DNA from: Ophthalmolycus amberensis
Lineage: Eukaryota; Chordata; Actinopteri; Perciformes; Zoarcidae
DNA length: 64,000 nucleotides
NCBI GenBank assembly: GCA_024529925.1
Contig: JAFEUB010001787.1
Coordinates: 372,001 to 436,000, forward strand
Reading direction: 5' to 3'
Position 1 is the stretch's first letter. Every line of letters begins with the position of its first letter. The notes under the pieces are model-generated. The model saw only the letters and a program-made list of their open reading frames with translations, did not search any database and was not told where the DNA came from. Shown here piece by piece: positions 18,901-29,503 of the stretch. Both the position numbers and the translations under genes were made by a program.

Positions 18901-20892
18901 ATCTGGTGAAGGTAACATGTGGTGTAATGGTGTAACTCAACTCTGTTAATTGTGTGAAATCTCAATTAAGAAGTTGGGAGGTGGAAGCATTGGGTGCTGT
19001 GAAAGAGGACATGGGCTTGCCAGTGTTGTTGTACTTTCCCACAGCTAACTGAACGTTTATCTCGTCACAAAATCCAAGAGTCAGTTGGGCTTTTTTATCA
19101 CAGTTCTGAAATGTGTGTAAAAACCAAACTATCTTCGTGAGCCGTTTTTATTTTTTACCCATTCTGTTTCTCTAGCCTTCTTCAGAAGTGAGTGGTGTAT
19201 GTCAGTACCTCTCTCGGAGTCTGTGAACCTCTCATCGTTGCTGTCGTCCTCTTCATCGCTGTATGGTGACTGCCGAGACCTTTTTGTCCTCCTCTGCTTG
19301 CCGTGCTGAATGTGCCTCTGCCCTCTGCGGCTGCACCGGTACCCCCGGGAGCCCACCCACTGCGCCCGCTGGCGCCAGCTCTTCCAGTGCTTGGTGAGCC
19401 GAAACCCAACGCCTCTGTGGGAGCGCAGACGCTGCCAGCGCCGGAGCCTCCTCAGAGCCCTGTACCTGCTCAGGTGGGACCTGAACAAGTCCCCCGCTTT
19501 GGCCTGGGAGACGGCGTCCTTTGCCGGGACGTCGCCGCCGCCGTCCGCCTCCTGTTGTGGTCCATGATGTTGGTGCGAGTGAGGGATGCTGCGTGGCCTG
19601 GGAGGGAAAGTCTGGGATCTCCCACTCCAGCTCCGCCCGGTCTCCTTCATCTTCCACCTCGTCGTCGTCTTCCTCCTCATCCTCCTCCTCCTCTTCTTCT
19701 TCATCATCATCTTCGTCCTCCTCATTGTTATCCCAACCCTTGCCTTCAAACTCTACCCCGTCCTCACCATCCAGATTATTTTCCTCTTCCTCTTCACCCA
19801 TTTCCTTGATTCTGCCCATCCCATCCTCCTCCTCCTCCTCCTCCTCATCATCATCATCTTCCTCCACATATTCGCCTGTCCACACCTTCTCTTTCTGGCC
19901 CAGTCTGAGGTGCATGGGGCTGGGTACGCTGTTGCCTGACACAGGGACTATGAGGTGGTCTCCAGGAATCCCACCTAAACACAAACATGAGCAGTGATCA
20001 ACTATGTCAGCTGTGTTTAACCATGTGCCATCATAACCTAAAAACCTTGAGCTTCTCCTTTTAAAAAGGTCCAATGTGTAGCATTTAGGGTAATCTATTA
20101 GCAGTGCAACTAGTGGTGCAACGGACCATAGTTCATCCTTCGTCTAAGTTCGACTCCGTGGATTAATTACACAGTTTAAACATCATAGTGTGAGATAAAG
20201 TTTTACTGACAATAGTTATTGAACGATATTCAGTGAAAATATGGAATCAGGAGATCTGCAAAAACTGCATTCCATTCAGTTACATTATGATGCGTTCAGG
20301 CATGGTACGCATCAGATTAGATTCAGATTCAATGAGCAGATTTGATACTAGTGGAGTAACGGACCACGGTTGATCAGTGACCGGTAGAGATCCCCCTCAC
20401 TGTTCGGCACACATGTGAACCTCGGATTAATCACAAAGTTTAACGTTAACCATCACAGTGTGAAATTAAGTTTTACTGACCATCGTTATCTGACAATATT
20501 CAGTTAAATATGTGATCAACACATCAGTTATGTTTTGCTAGTCGAAAAAAAAATAGTCTGGAGCCTTGTAGACCAGCTGCTATAATCAAACAACAATATG
20601 GATCATCGATGATCGGCAATAAGTATCGGCTGCAAAACAAATGTGAGCAGGGATCTCTAAAAGTTGTATTTGCTCCCTGTTTTATTTTGTGCTGACCCGA
20701 TCTGTGACTCTGAACCGTGACTTTTATGATCCGTTGCACCACTATTTGATACTGAATTTGGATTTGATCAAATGTCATTGAACCACCAGCAGTAAAGTGC
20801 CTACCTCCTCCTGTGTTGTCCTGCCCCACAGCGGTCAGACCCAGGTCCCCCTGCCAGCGGTTCTGGGCCAGGCTACCGCCACTGTCTCGCAT
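15025..20892 (-). CDS. senp3: SENP3-type SUMO-specific protease (frame break in exon 2)
   Basis: Nucleolar cysteine protease of the Ulp/SENP (C48) family that removes SUMO2/3, notably from ribosome-biogenesis factors. Coding exons: 20805-20892, 19209-19974, 18710-18823, 18487-18598, 18024-18171, 17500-17547, 16773-16850, 15936-16073, 15572-15655, 15345-15395, 15025-15135. Start chosen at MRDSGGSLAQ with A at -3. The N-terminus has a long Asp/Glu tract, then an Arg-rich region (RYRALRRLRRWQRLRSH). The catalytic triad is His in EVHW, Asp in TYFDSQ and Cys in SDCGAF; their spacing equals human SENP3, and the protein ends in CHCKLTL. Summed exons are 1738 bases, one more than a multiple of three. 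The acidic tract and the basic region are in different frames, implying an extra base between about 19491 and 19600. It could be a sequencing error, a real allele or a missed small intron. SENP5 is the alternative, but the eif4a1 neighbour argues for senp3. Confidence 0.9.
15849..15902. repeat. (TA)n microsatellite in senp3 intron
   Basis: Alternating TA with one GATATA interruption, about 35 bases from the donor of the senp3 exon at 15936-16073. Confidence 0.9.
19650..19880 (-). repeat. senp3: low-complexity GAA/GAT codon tract (acidic region of senp3)
   Basis: Plus-strand CTC/ATC trinucleotide runs encode two blocks of Glu/Asp residues in senp3. Nucleolar proteins often carry such tracts. 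The plus-strand serine- or leucine-rich ORFs over this interval are shadows of this repeat. Confidence 0.85.
20100..20340. mobile_element. truncated hAT-like MITE
   Basis: Begins with TAGTGGTGCAACGGACCATA at 20111 and shares with the neighbouring 20349-20744 element the series GGATTAATTAC, AGTTTTACTGACAATAG and ATATTCAGTGAAAATAT. The right half and right terminal repeat are absent. It appears to be an older, truncated insertion next to the complete one. Confidence 0.6.
20349..20744. mobile_element. hAT-like non-autonomous element (MITE) with 8-bp target duplication
   Basis: A 396-bp element in senp3 intron 1. The left end is TAGTGGAGTAACGGACCA; the right end, reverse-complemented, is TAGTGGTGCAACGGATCA. 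It is flanked by a perfect 8-bp direct repeat TTTGATAC at 20341-20348 and 20745-20752. An 8-bp duplication with these ends is the hAT signature. No transposase is encoded, so it was mobilised in trans. Confidence 0.85.
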
Positions 20893-20930
20893 TCTCCACG
20901 GACAACCCACGACCTGCGCCAGCTCGTCAC

Positions 20931-21937
20931 CTGCAAACAGCAACAGACTTCACTTCCTGTATAAATGCAGCATGCCAATTACCTTGGAGTGAATGCGAAC
21001 GTGACCAGCTGAGCCACAGTGCTCCACTCTCACTCCACACTAGTCACATTGGCAATTTATTTATATCATTTATATTTCTCCTCCATTAAGTGAATCACCA
21101 CATATCTGTACCTTTAAATATCAACACATCCCTCATCCAAATAGATATTTAATAAAACAAAAGGTCAAGTTAATAAAATCCCTTAAAGGCAGCTGTCTTG
21201 TAAACCATTATACAAGCTGCATGTATTCAATGTATGGGTGAAGGAGTGAGGGAAGAAGCCCACACACAGTGGTAATGTTTTGGCCTCATCTAGAACCTCA
21301 GCACTCCAAACCTCACTCTGGATTCACATCTTCAAACAGGTGTGCCGGAGGCCAAACCAACGTTTACACTTTAAATGTCTACAGACTGTGCTAGCTACTA
21401 GCATGGCGTCAACATATGCCCAGTGAAGAAGAAGAAGAAGAAGTAAAGTGGCACAGTGTGTGAAAACGATCAATTTAAGTGGACCGAATAACAATTGTGA
21501 GACGCAAACCGCTGCTTGCCATCAGGCAGGTTCATATCTCGCTGCACCCGCTGAGCTACACCGCCCAGGTGGTGTACAAAACACTCCATCAAAGTACCTC
21601 TCGTACCTTATAATGACAAGTCGTTATTACTGCTTGTTTTGCCAACTGCAGCACTGAGACCTTCAAACGGACCATTGCAGCGCGTTAATTCACAAAAACA
21701 CGGGGTTGCTTTGATGGGAATTTAAGCCTTCTGATCTCACAAGCTTGATTATATGTTGTCCCGTTTTTATCCAGTATATATGTCCCTGTCCCCTCACAGG
21801 CAGAAGACCTGTTCTGTTAACACCGATCGTCTTGTTACCATGTGCACCAGAGAGCGGACATGTAACTTAGCTCGCTAGCTAGCCCGGGTAAGAGAATAAC
21901 AGTACTGGGAAAACGGGCATTTTCTACGGTGTATAAT
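20931..21937 (-). other. senp3 intron 1 and 5' flank
   Basis: Upstream of the first senp3 coding exon on the minus strand. No further coding exon is recognised. It includes a GAA run at 21426-21443 and a tRNA-like stretch. Confidence 0.5.
21478..21560 (-). repeat. tRNA-like sequence, probably a tRNA-derived SINE head
   Basis: On the minus strand, TAGCTCAGCGGG matches the Pol III A-box pattern. About 40 bases further on, GCGGTTTGCGTCTC is a poor B-box match. No complete cloverleaf with a paired acceptor stem was seen, so this is more likely a decayed SINE than a tRNA gene. Confidence 0.35.
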
Positions 21938-22353
21938 GTGGTGCGGCCTGTGTCCTGTGCAAGAAAGATGCTTTGAGAAAAGCGGCTCTGTGATGAGGAC
22001 TATTCTTTCCGGTGAAGGAAATAGTCCTTGCCAAGGCTAGCTTGTGCGCGTTGAGCGCTAGCAGCATCACCGTCATAGTTTCACCCCTTAAAACCCAAAT
22101 AAAAATAGCATTAATTGCGAACCTTAATTATTCCGCAACCATGCACAGCCAAAGCCCCTGCACCACCATTATTAACAGTCTGAAATAACAAAAGGTCTTC
22201 AATAATCCGTTGTCTACCCGTGCTAACATGCTAGCTGGTTAGCCATGTTGTCGTTAGCTAGCTAGGCGTTAGATATCATGTTAGCAACAACATAATAAAA
22301 CGCCCGGCTCACTGTGTTCCTTGCATAGCTAGGTGTTGTAATAGCATCCTTAC

Positions 22354-22540
22354 CGTTAGCCTGCAGATTTATATGAATGTGTATCCAGTTGCGTCCGACT
22401 GAATGTTGGGCGTGTGTAATTGTCTATGGGTATCGAACCAAAACAAATGCTAATTTGTGTTAAACCTCATTCAATGAAGTCAGGTGTGCAGCAGCCAGAT
22501 GTCACCTCCTTGCTTTGATTTCTTTGAGGTCTTCCGGTTC
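22354..22540 (-). promoter_or_regulatory. senp3: candidate senp3 promoter and 5' non-coding exon, unit A
   Basis: A minus-strand splice-donor match, GGCTAACG followed by GTAAGG, lies at about 22353. Upstream is an ETS-type motif CCGGAAG (22531-22537), typical of TATA-less housekeeping promoters. This fits the untranslated first exon that senp3 requires, since the coding start is in an internal exon, but no transcript data support it here. The same sequence is repeated in unit B. Confidence 0.3.
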
Positions 22541-25500
22541 AGAGAAAAACGCAAACACTCTACAGCAACGGTGGACTACAGTTTACGATGGACATGAAAT
22601 CGACAGGAAGAATCTATTTCAATTGATATGGTCTGTGTGAAACGAGGGATGAGCTGAGCCGGATCACTGCAGATTCTTCGCTCTCATGTGAACTACCAAC
22701 AAGTCCGTCGCGCAGCAATGGCGTCATACAGAGACTGTTTTAGGGGTAGCCTTTCGTTTCTAACCCCTAATTTCAGTCTATTGCAAAAACAAACGTACGC
22801 AATGAATTTATAACGATTAATTTTGATGGATAAGGTGAGTGAAACACAATCAGTGTTATTTGTGATTTATGTTGTTGATTTGTTCCTTGTTATCTGCAAA
22901 GTTTATAATACAATGAAATTTGCAATTCTTTTGAATTATTTGAATTTGGGGATGAGTTCATGAAAGTTCTGTGTTTTACCAAAATATCATCTGTGCTGCT
23001 AAACTCAAACACTACCAAAGTATTCATAGACAGCTTTGTTCCCTTTACCTTCAAACCTGAACTTAGATAATTGGCGCCTATATCATTGATAAACTCATAT
23101 TATAAATTGTAAACCTCTATATGCCAATAGATTAAACATTTGCTTAAATGACATCATCTTGATGGAACAATCAGGATTTATTTAAAATCTGCACACTTCT
23201 GATCTTTTTTGCCGTTTTTAGATGTATTTGATTTCTAATATTTTGTTAATGAAGACCCTAATTCTCTTTCAAAATACCTTTTGTACTCTAGAAGAGGCTT
23301 TTTTTTAAAGAGACTTCATTACGTTGGTTTCGGTCACTTCAGAAACATTTTACAATGATACCAACAGTAATGTTTTCTTATCAGAGGGTCACCTCTCCCA
23401 GATTTGTATTTACCAGATGATTAAGATATGGCTGTCCAGTGTGACCTTATGCTGGATACCAAAATGCTAAACCCATTTACCACCCAGAATCAGAATCGGT
23501 TTATTGCCAAGTACGTTTGCACATACAAGGAATTTGGCTTGGTTGATTGGTGCCAAGGCCAATGTTGTGCCAACGTTGAGTTCATCTCAAAAGGAAAGAA
23601 TAGTCTTTATTTTAGCCATGACTTAAAAATTCTAAAAGTCCTGCAATTATTTTCCAAACCTCTGGCCTCAGGATGAACTCAGCTAAAAGCGGAATACTGT
23701 GCATGATTCATGGAGAGCACTCAAGGTTGTGTGCATGTTCCCCAGTTTCAACCTTGGTGCCTTGGCCAATGAATCTCAGGAATGGCATCAGAAAGAAGGT
23801 CTAAATGAACTGCCCTGGCAGTCACAGGCACTTGAATATAATGGCAGACCTCTTCTCATTCCTACAATCTACTTTAAGTGAGACTTAGTTTGATTCATTC
23901 TAATTTACACTGCAAGAAAATTGAGATTTTTTAAAAATGTAAATGTTTAATGTGTGTAGAGGGAGGTAATCGGCTTGTTTTGAGCATTCTGAAGATCATT
24001 TTCATGAGTTCTGGAGAACTGCTGTACCAGAAGGTGGCAGCATAATCAAAACTACATAAAACTAAAGACAGAATTTTTTATGTGGCACACTCTAGCAGCA
24101 CAGGGTAGCATTATGTGACAAACTGACAATGTGTGCACTTTGATGTTTTGCTATTTTCTTGCTAAAATGCATTAATTTTAAGAATAATATATGACAGAAA
24201 TAATATAATGGTGACTAAAATAACATTTATTGGAAAACAGATGCTTAGATGTGAATGCCAGTTTGAGTACAATATTAATCAACATAATTGTGCAACCCAA
24301 AAACATTTAAAACACAGTATTTTCGAAATAGTGAGACAGGGAATGACAACACATTATTTGGCAACAATGTAAAACAAATCTGTTTATTTCTCACCTGTAC
24401 CATAGGTTAGCCTGTAATCAGCACCACGTGCTTCAGCTATACAGCATAACAGTACAATTCAAACCTTCAACATCAAATAATCCTCTATGCAGATGATATT
24501 CTACTGTACAAAACCCCATATTTTAACTGAAAGAAACCTTCAATGTCAATTTGTCAAGAATGTATAAGTTTGTAATCATCCTTTATACAGCAACCTGTAT
24601 GAATATTAGTCATTCATTTCAATCATCCCTGATGCCCTTACATAGCGGCAATTCTATAAGAACAACCGGCCTGTTGTCTTTGTCATGCATCTTGGGATGA
24701 CATACTGGGATTCAAGGCTCCAGCTATCTACAACATCGGCACAGCCGGTTTACCTTTCTGCTAACCATAGCTGCAGCCATGAGCTGGCCTTTGGCTGCGG
24801 TCAGAAGGATCTAAACTATGAGCAATATGTTTCTCTCCATCTCCGAAACACTTTGCTGATATTGTTAAGTCTCCTCTTGAGAAGTCCGTCTACCTTTTTT
24901 GGGTTGCTTTGCAGTGTAGGCAGTTGTTACACTGAACAAACAAGTAATGTTAGCATTAGAAAGTAACGTTAGCATAGGCTACCGTATCAAACACCTGTAT
25001 TTAGCATAATTCCAAGATCCTATTAAGGACAGCACCATTAACATATGCTTATCAATTTTCTTACAAAGAGTTGTATGAAAAGATCAATACCACTCTCCAT
25101 AATGTAGCTGGAGCAAGCAGCATATTAGCTTAGCTTAGCACAAAGACTGGAAACAGGGAAACCCCGGCTAGCTAGCCTGGCTCTGTTCCAAAGTATCATA
25201 GTTCATCTACCAAAACACCTAAAGATAACTATTTTATCTAGTTTGTTTTATCTGTACAAAAACAAAATGTAAAACCGACAATTTGTAATCTTACGTAGGG
25301 TTAAGAAAGACCGTTTTTAGACTTGGGTGGAGCTAGCCCCTGTTTCCAGTCTTTGTGCTAAGCTAACTGGATGCCAGCTGTAGCTTCATACCATACAGAT
25401 AGCAGAGAAGTGGTATCACCCTTCTCATCCAAATCTCTACATAACTCTCTATGCTCTCTAGTGATACACCTTTAATCTACATAGTTTTGAGTTTCAGCTC

Positions 25501-26500
25501 ATTTTTGGCTGTCCGGCCCACAACTTTACTGCTCTGGTTCACTTTCACCGGTCTTGTAATGCTGCAGATGTTTCAGCGCTCTAAAAATCCACTGTAAACC
25601 TCTTCAGCAGCAAACAGTACATAGACACGGTTGGAGACTAGCTGGTGAACTTAGTGGAGCCTTTAGCAGCTATGAGCCAGATAGGCCTATTTTTCTGAAG
25701 AGTTGGAAGAGACCAAACACAGAGTTTAAAGAGTGGATTTACGCTGCTCCGTTAGATTAAACCACGCCTTCCTGCTGTAACATACAGATGAACAGTGGGC
25801 CTCTTCCCACAGCACCCCGGGGTTTAGCGCCTTTGCAAAGGTTGAAATCCATTTTAAAATCATACTTGTTGCATATGTAAGACTTTACACAGATAGGTAC
25901 CAGATGGTGAAATTTCATTTTCCCACAAGATATCTTCGATGTGCTGAGGCATGGGAACAGTTGACCAGTTAATATTTGGTCTGCACCATCTCCGCTTTTA
26001 AATCAAGTCTTCAAACACATTTAAGTCTTGTCTGCCCATGTGTATATTGTTGTTATAGCTGTATGATTTTAGCATCATTTCACTTTTAATATTCACATTC
26101 TTGATGTTGTTGTGATATTCTTCTTTGTGGTGATTTGTTGATTAACAACCCCCGCTTATCATTTATTTATTATTTTTTCGTTATTACTACTTAGTTGTTT
26201 TTTCAAAAATACAATCATTATTTTAAATAATTCTTAATTATAATAACTTATTTTATTTGTATTTATAATTTCCAATATATAATTTCTCCCATATTTTTAT
26301 CAAATATCGTTCGACCTGTGAAGTCACTGCTGTTTTCATTTTTTATAGAGAAAAAAAAGGAATTAAGAAGACAAGGCAAAGCTTTAAGATTGACTGTATT
26401 TGTATGAGGTTGATACTGTATGATGTGGGTATTACAAAGCATCCAAAAGAAATAAGAAACACAGGATAAGTTGGTCAGTGTGCCAATACAAGCTCAAAAT
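22541..26500. other. unit A non-coding interval
   Basis: No exon is recognised. The ORF at 23428-23676 overlaps a widespread fish repeat (23485-23570: CAGAATCAGAATCGG and following) and is not regarded as a gene. The interval also has a fold-back repeat at about 25107-25391 and AT-rich sequence near 26150-26290. Everything here recurs in unit B. Confidence 0.6.
25107..25391. repeat. fold-back (inverted repeat) element, unit A copy
   Basis: The left arm at 25130-25159 (TTAGCACAAAGACTGG then AAACAGGG) is complementary to the right arm at 25338-25366 (CCCTGTTTCC then AGTCTTTGTGCTAA), with about 180 bases between. Related single-arm sequence occurs near 49155-49225, so this is an interspersed family of fold-back MITE type. 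Confidence 0.75.
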
Positions 26501-26618
26501 GACTCCATCTGGAGGCAAAATTAACAAATTTTGATCGTAACATGCATTTCATAGTATACGATAAGATGAAGCATCGAAAGCCGCAGCATCTTTGAAGGAG
26601 GGCGAGCCGGCAGCTGGT

Positions 26619-27250
26619 TCAAAAGGTGCCTTCGGCCACACTTTTCATGATGTCCACAACCCAGGTGAGGGTTGGATCCACACAGATGTGACGACCCTTT
26701 TTCGTAACCACACTGAAATAAATAGATCAATCAATGACATTATAATGGTTGAAAATTGAGACAAATAATAAAGACAAGAAGGAAACCAAATAGAAAGTAG
26801 GAAATGGGGACCAAAAGTATGATTTATTATCACAAATTAAATGTTAAAAAGATTAAATGCAATATACAGACATCTGAGAGAAAATTTAAATTAATTTAAA
26901 AAGTACCGGTAATAGTCACACTAACAACTCATTCTACTTATCAAGGTTCATTGTATTATACAAAAAATAAGGATACAGTAAACTTACATGGCTGCAGACT
27001 TGGGGCATCGGTGATCAGTCATGTAATACGAGCTGATGAGTCTTTTGTTCAGTCTTCTCGGGTAAGGAGTGAAGCAGCAGTCGTCAGGGACTCCATCATT
27101 TCCATCTGAAGGAAATAATGAAGTGATGTATTATCAGTCACACACAATGTGTTTGAATGATAAATCTAAGGTTATCTTACTGCTGCAGATCACAGAGGCG
27201 ATCAGCGCATATCCCAGGATGCTGAGCAGAAGGATGCGAGTGGTCCTCAT
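26619..27250 (-). CDS. CC chemokine, copy A
   Basis: Small secreted chemotactic cytokine acting on leukocyte G-protein-coupled receptors. Exons: 27181-27250, 26988-27105, 26619-26712; phases 1 and 2, the classic three-exon CC chemokine structure. Total 93 residues. A hydrophobic signal peptide starts MRTTRILLLSILGYALI. The mature part has the adjacent cysteines DDCCFTPYP, then HRCPKSAAI and HICVDPTLTWVVDIM, the four-cysteine pattern with the WV helix near the C-terminus. It lies in a recent duplication; the paralog at 33578-34205 differs at the N-terminus before the CC pair and in the last helix. Orthology to a named mammalian CCL is not resolved; fish CC chemokines expanded independently. 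Confidence 0.92.
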
Positions 27251-27881
27251 GGTGACTCGATGTGAAGATGGAGATTAAAACCACAGCTGCTCTTTATCTT
27301 CAGTGAAGGGCTTCTAAATACAAGGTGGTGCGTTGTTGGGTTTATCAAGATCGAAGGGGAGTTTTCTCTTTTTTCTTCTAAAAGGTGTCACTAGTGTGGA
27401 GGGAGGGCAGCTGTGGTTTCACGGAGACTAAAGTTGCATGTGACGGAAACGTTCCACTCACTTTTTCAAAAGGTTGAGGTAGATTACAGGAAATGCAGTT
27501 GTGGTTAGCCCGGAGATGTAGCTCAAAGTTAAGACAAAAACCCCAACAGCCCCTAACAACTCTTAAATCTGTATGAAATAAAAGACCTAATAAGACACTG
27601 GAATTAAATATTGGTGATATGTTTTTGCATTTGGTGTAATTTCTTTCTTTTTATCTCATTTAGTATGCTAGTAGGTGCTAGTAACTGGCCAAATGAGAAT
27701 TCAAGTCTGTCAATTTAACAAATATGCACTTTAAATCTCAACTTTTATGCCATCATGGATGAAAGGTTCTTTAGGTGCTCAAAAGATTTTAACATTAACA
27801 ATTTTCTCTTCTGCAAATACCCCCCCCAATGCTCAAAGAGATCAATCTAAGAACAGCTAAATGTGTTGAAGAGTCGCAAGG

Positions 27882-28899
27882 CCCTAACTTTCCATTGAAG
27901 CCGAATACATTCAGTGTGAGGATCCAGACAGATGTGTGACATGAAGCATGTGGGCAGGAAAGAATTAAATGAGAGTCCCAACCTAACGCTCTGTCAGACC
28001 GTCGGTTAATAGGCAGCAGAATTCATCCAGTAAACCAGTCTAAATGAGTTCAGTGAGTAACGTACCACTGTGTGTGTGCTCTGTTGTGTGTTAGGAAAGC
28101 AGTGGTGCAGCACCTAATACAGTCCTTCCAGCGCTCGTCGGGATCCGCCCTGGCCAAAACGTTCAGAGTCAACTACAAGCGCCACGTGCTGACCATGGAC
28201 GACCTGGGCACTCTGTACGGACAGAACTGGCTCAACGACCAGGTGGAGCACCACACACTCACAACGCCGTGACAACAAGGATTTCTACCAGGACTGTTCA
28301 ACATTTGTAGGGCTGACAAATCCATAAGTTGATTTAACAGTCAGAGCTGTAAAACTGATTTTCTCCACAAAGAGCCACACAAAAGCGACACTTTATCTTG
28401 TGTTTACCTCAGATGTGCTCATGAGTTTCTTAAAATTAGTCATTTTGTCTCTGCCCAGAACACGTAGTTCAGGGCAGCTCCTCTTCCTCGTAGTAAGATG
28501 AATACAGTTGTCAGACCTGCAGCCAAACTCCAGTCTTTACAGACCCAGGACAGAATGTCAGATGGTGTAGATGTTATACCAATAAATAGACTAAATGGGT
28601 TAAAGGTGAAATACATCCTTTGGTAGTCACTGATCAGAAAGGTTACACTGTCACTTTTTAAGATGTTTCTTTAAATAGGGTAACCCCCCTTATGTTATGC
28701 TCTTTGTGTTTGATTCAGATTATGAACATGTATGGTGACCTGGTCATGGACTCTGTGCCCGAGAAGGTAAGGAAATTTATAGTCAGTTATTTCTAACACA
28801 ATACAGCCTATCACTCCAAAATAGAATGCATCGGGTCTGCATGTGTCCCCGCCCCGACGACAATCTTAAGAAGTGATTTTCTCTTTATTCAAGTAACAC
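27882..28899 (+). pseudogene. inverted partial copy of senp3 (two exons)
   Basis: 1018-bp reverse-complement copy of 17367-18384. Paired coordinates sum to 46266 at both ends, so there is no net length change. It carries senp3 exon 5 (now 28095-28242, RKAVVQHLIQSF through LNDQV) and exon 6 (28719-28766, IMNMYGDLVMDSVPEK), both intact with their splice sites, now on the plus strand. The catalytic His, Asp and Cys exons are absent, so no protease can be made. Two substitutions were seen just after exon 6, so the copy is young. It sits between the two large direct repeats, and is therefore part of the same rearrangement. Confidence 0.95.
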
Positions 28900-29316
28900 A
28901 GTGGTGCGGCCTGTGTCCTGTGCAAGAAAGATGCTTTGAGAAAAGCGGCTCTGTGATGAGGACTATTCTTTCCGGTGAAGGAAATAGTCCTTGCCAAGGC
29001 TAGCTTGTGCGCGTTGAGCGCTAGCAGCATCACCGTCATAGTTTCACCCCTTAAAACCCAAATAAAAATAGCATTAATTGCGAACCTTAATTATTCCGCA
29101 ACCATGCACAGCCAAAGCCCCTGCACCACCATTATTAACAGTCTGAAATAACAAAAGGTCTTCAATAATCCGTTGTCTACCCGTGCTAACATGCTAGCTG
29201 GTTAGCCATGTTGTCGTTAGCTAGCTAGGCGTTAGATATCATGTTAGCAACAACATAATAAAACGCCCGGCTCACTGTGTTCCTTGCATAGCTAGGTGTT
29301 GTAATAGCATCCTTAC

Positions 29317-29503
29317 CGTTAGCCTGCAGATTTATATGAATGTGTATCCAGTTGCGTCCGACTGAATGTTGGGCGTGTGTAATTGTCTATGGGTATCGAA
29401 CCAAAACAAATGCTAATTTGTGTTAAACCTCATTCAATGAAGTCAGGTGTGCAGCAGCCAGATGTCACCTCCTTGCTTTGATTTCTTTGAGGTCTTCCGG
29501 TTC
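29317..29503 (-). promoter_or_regulatory. duplicate of candidate senp3 promoter/5' exon, unit B
   Basis: Same donor-like GGCTAACG-GTAAGG and ETS-type CCGGAAG as in unit A. If active, it would transcribe leftward into the inverted senp3 fragment, antisense to that fragment's exons. Activity is not shown by sequence. Confidence 0.25.

Larger units (their letters stand above)
21938..27875. repeat. large direct repeat, unit A (5.94 kb)
   Basis: Nearly identical to 28901-34841 in the same orientation. By eye there are only scattered substitutions and a few small indels; for example, 12 bases near 22640 are missing in unit B. The unit holds the presumed senp3 5' flank, interspersed repeats and a CC chemokine gene. 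Its left boundary is GTGGTGCGGC at 21938 and its right boundary is GAAGAGTC at 27875. High identity through non-coding sequence means a recent segmental duplication. Confidence 0.95.

Noticed and set aside
19303..19997. Plus-strand Ser/Leu-rich ORFs up to 168 codons
   Set aside because: Antisense shadows of the acidic and GC-rich senp3 exon, which has homologous coding content on the minus strand.
21478..21560. Possible tRNA gene
   Set aside because: A good A-box match, but a poor B box and no paired acceptor stem; better explained as a SINE relic.
23428..23881. Two duplicated ORFs of 82 and 60 codons, repeated at 30382-30835
   Set aside because: They overlap a widespread fish interspersed repeat, and identity between copies is explained by the recent segmental duplication rather than coding constraint. 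No domain features.
26521..26730. Minus-strand 69-codon ORF over the chemokine last exon (and its unit B copy)
   Set aside because: Wrong frame. The correct frame joins in phase to exon 2 and ends HICVDPTLTWVV...EGTF.
28072..28272. Functional second senp3 gene
   Set aside because: Only two exons are present and catalytic exons are missing, so it is a fragment created by the rearrangement.
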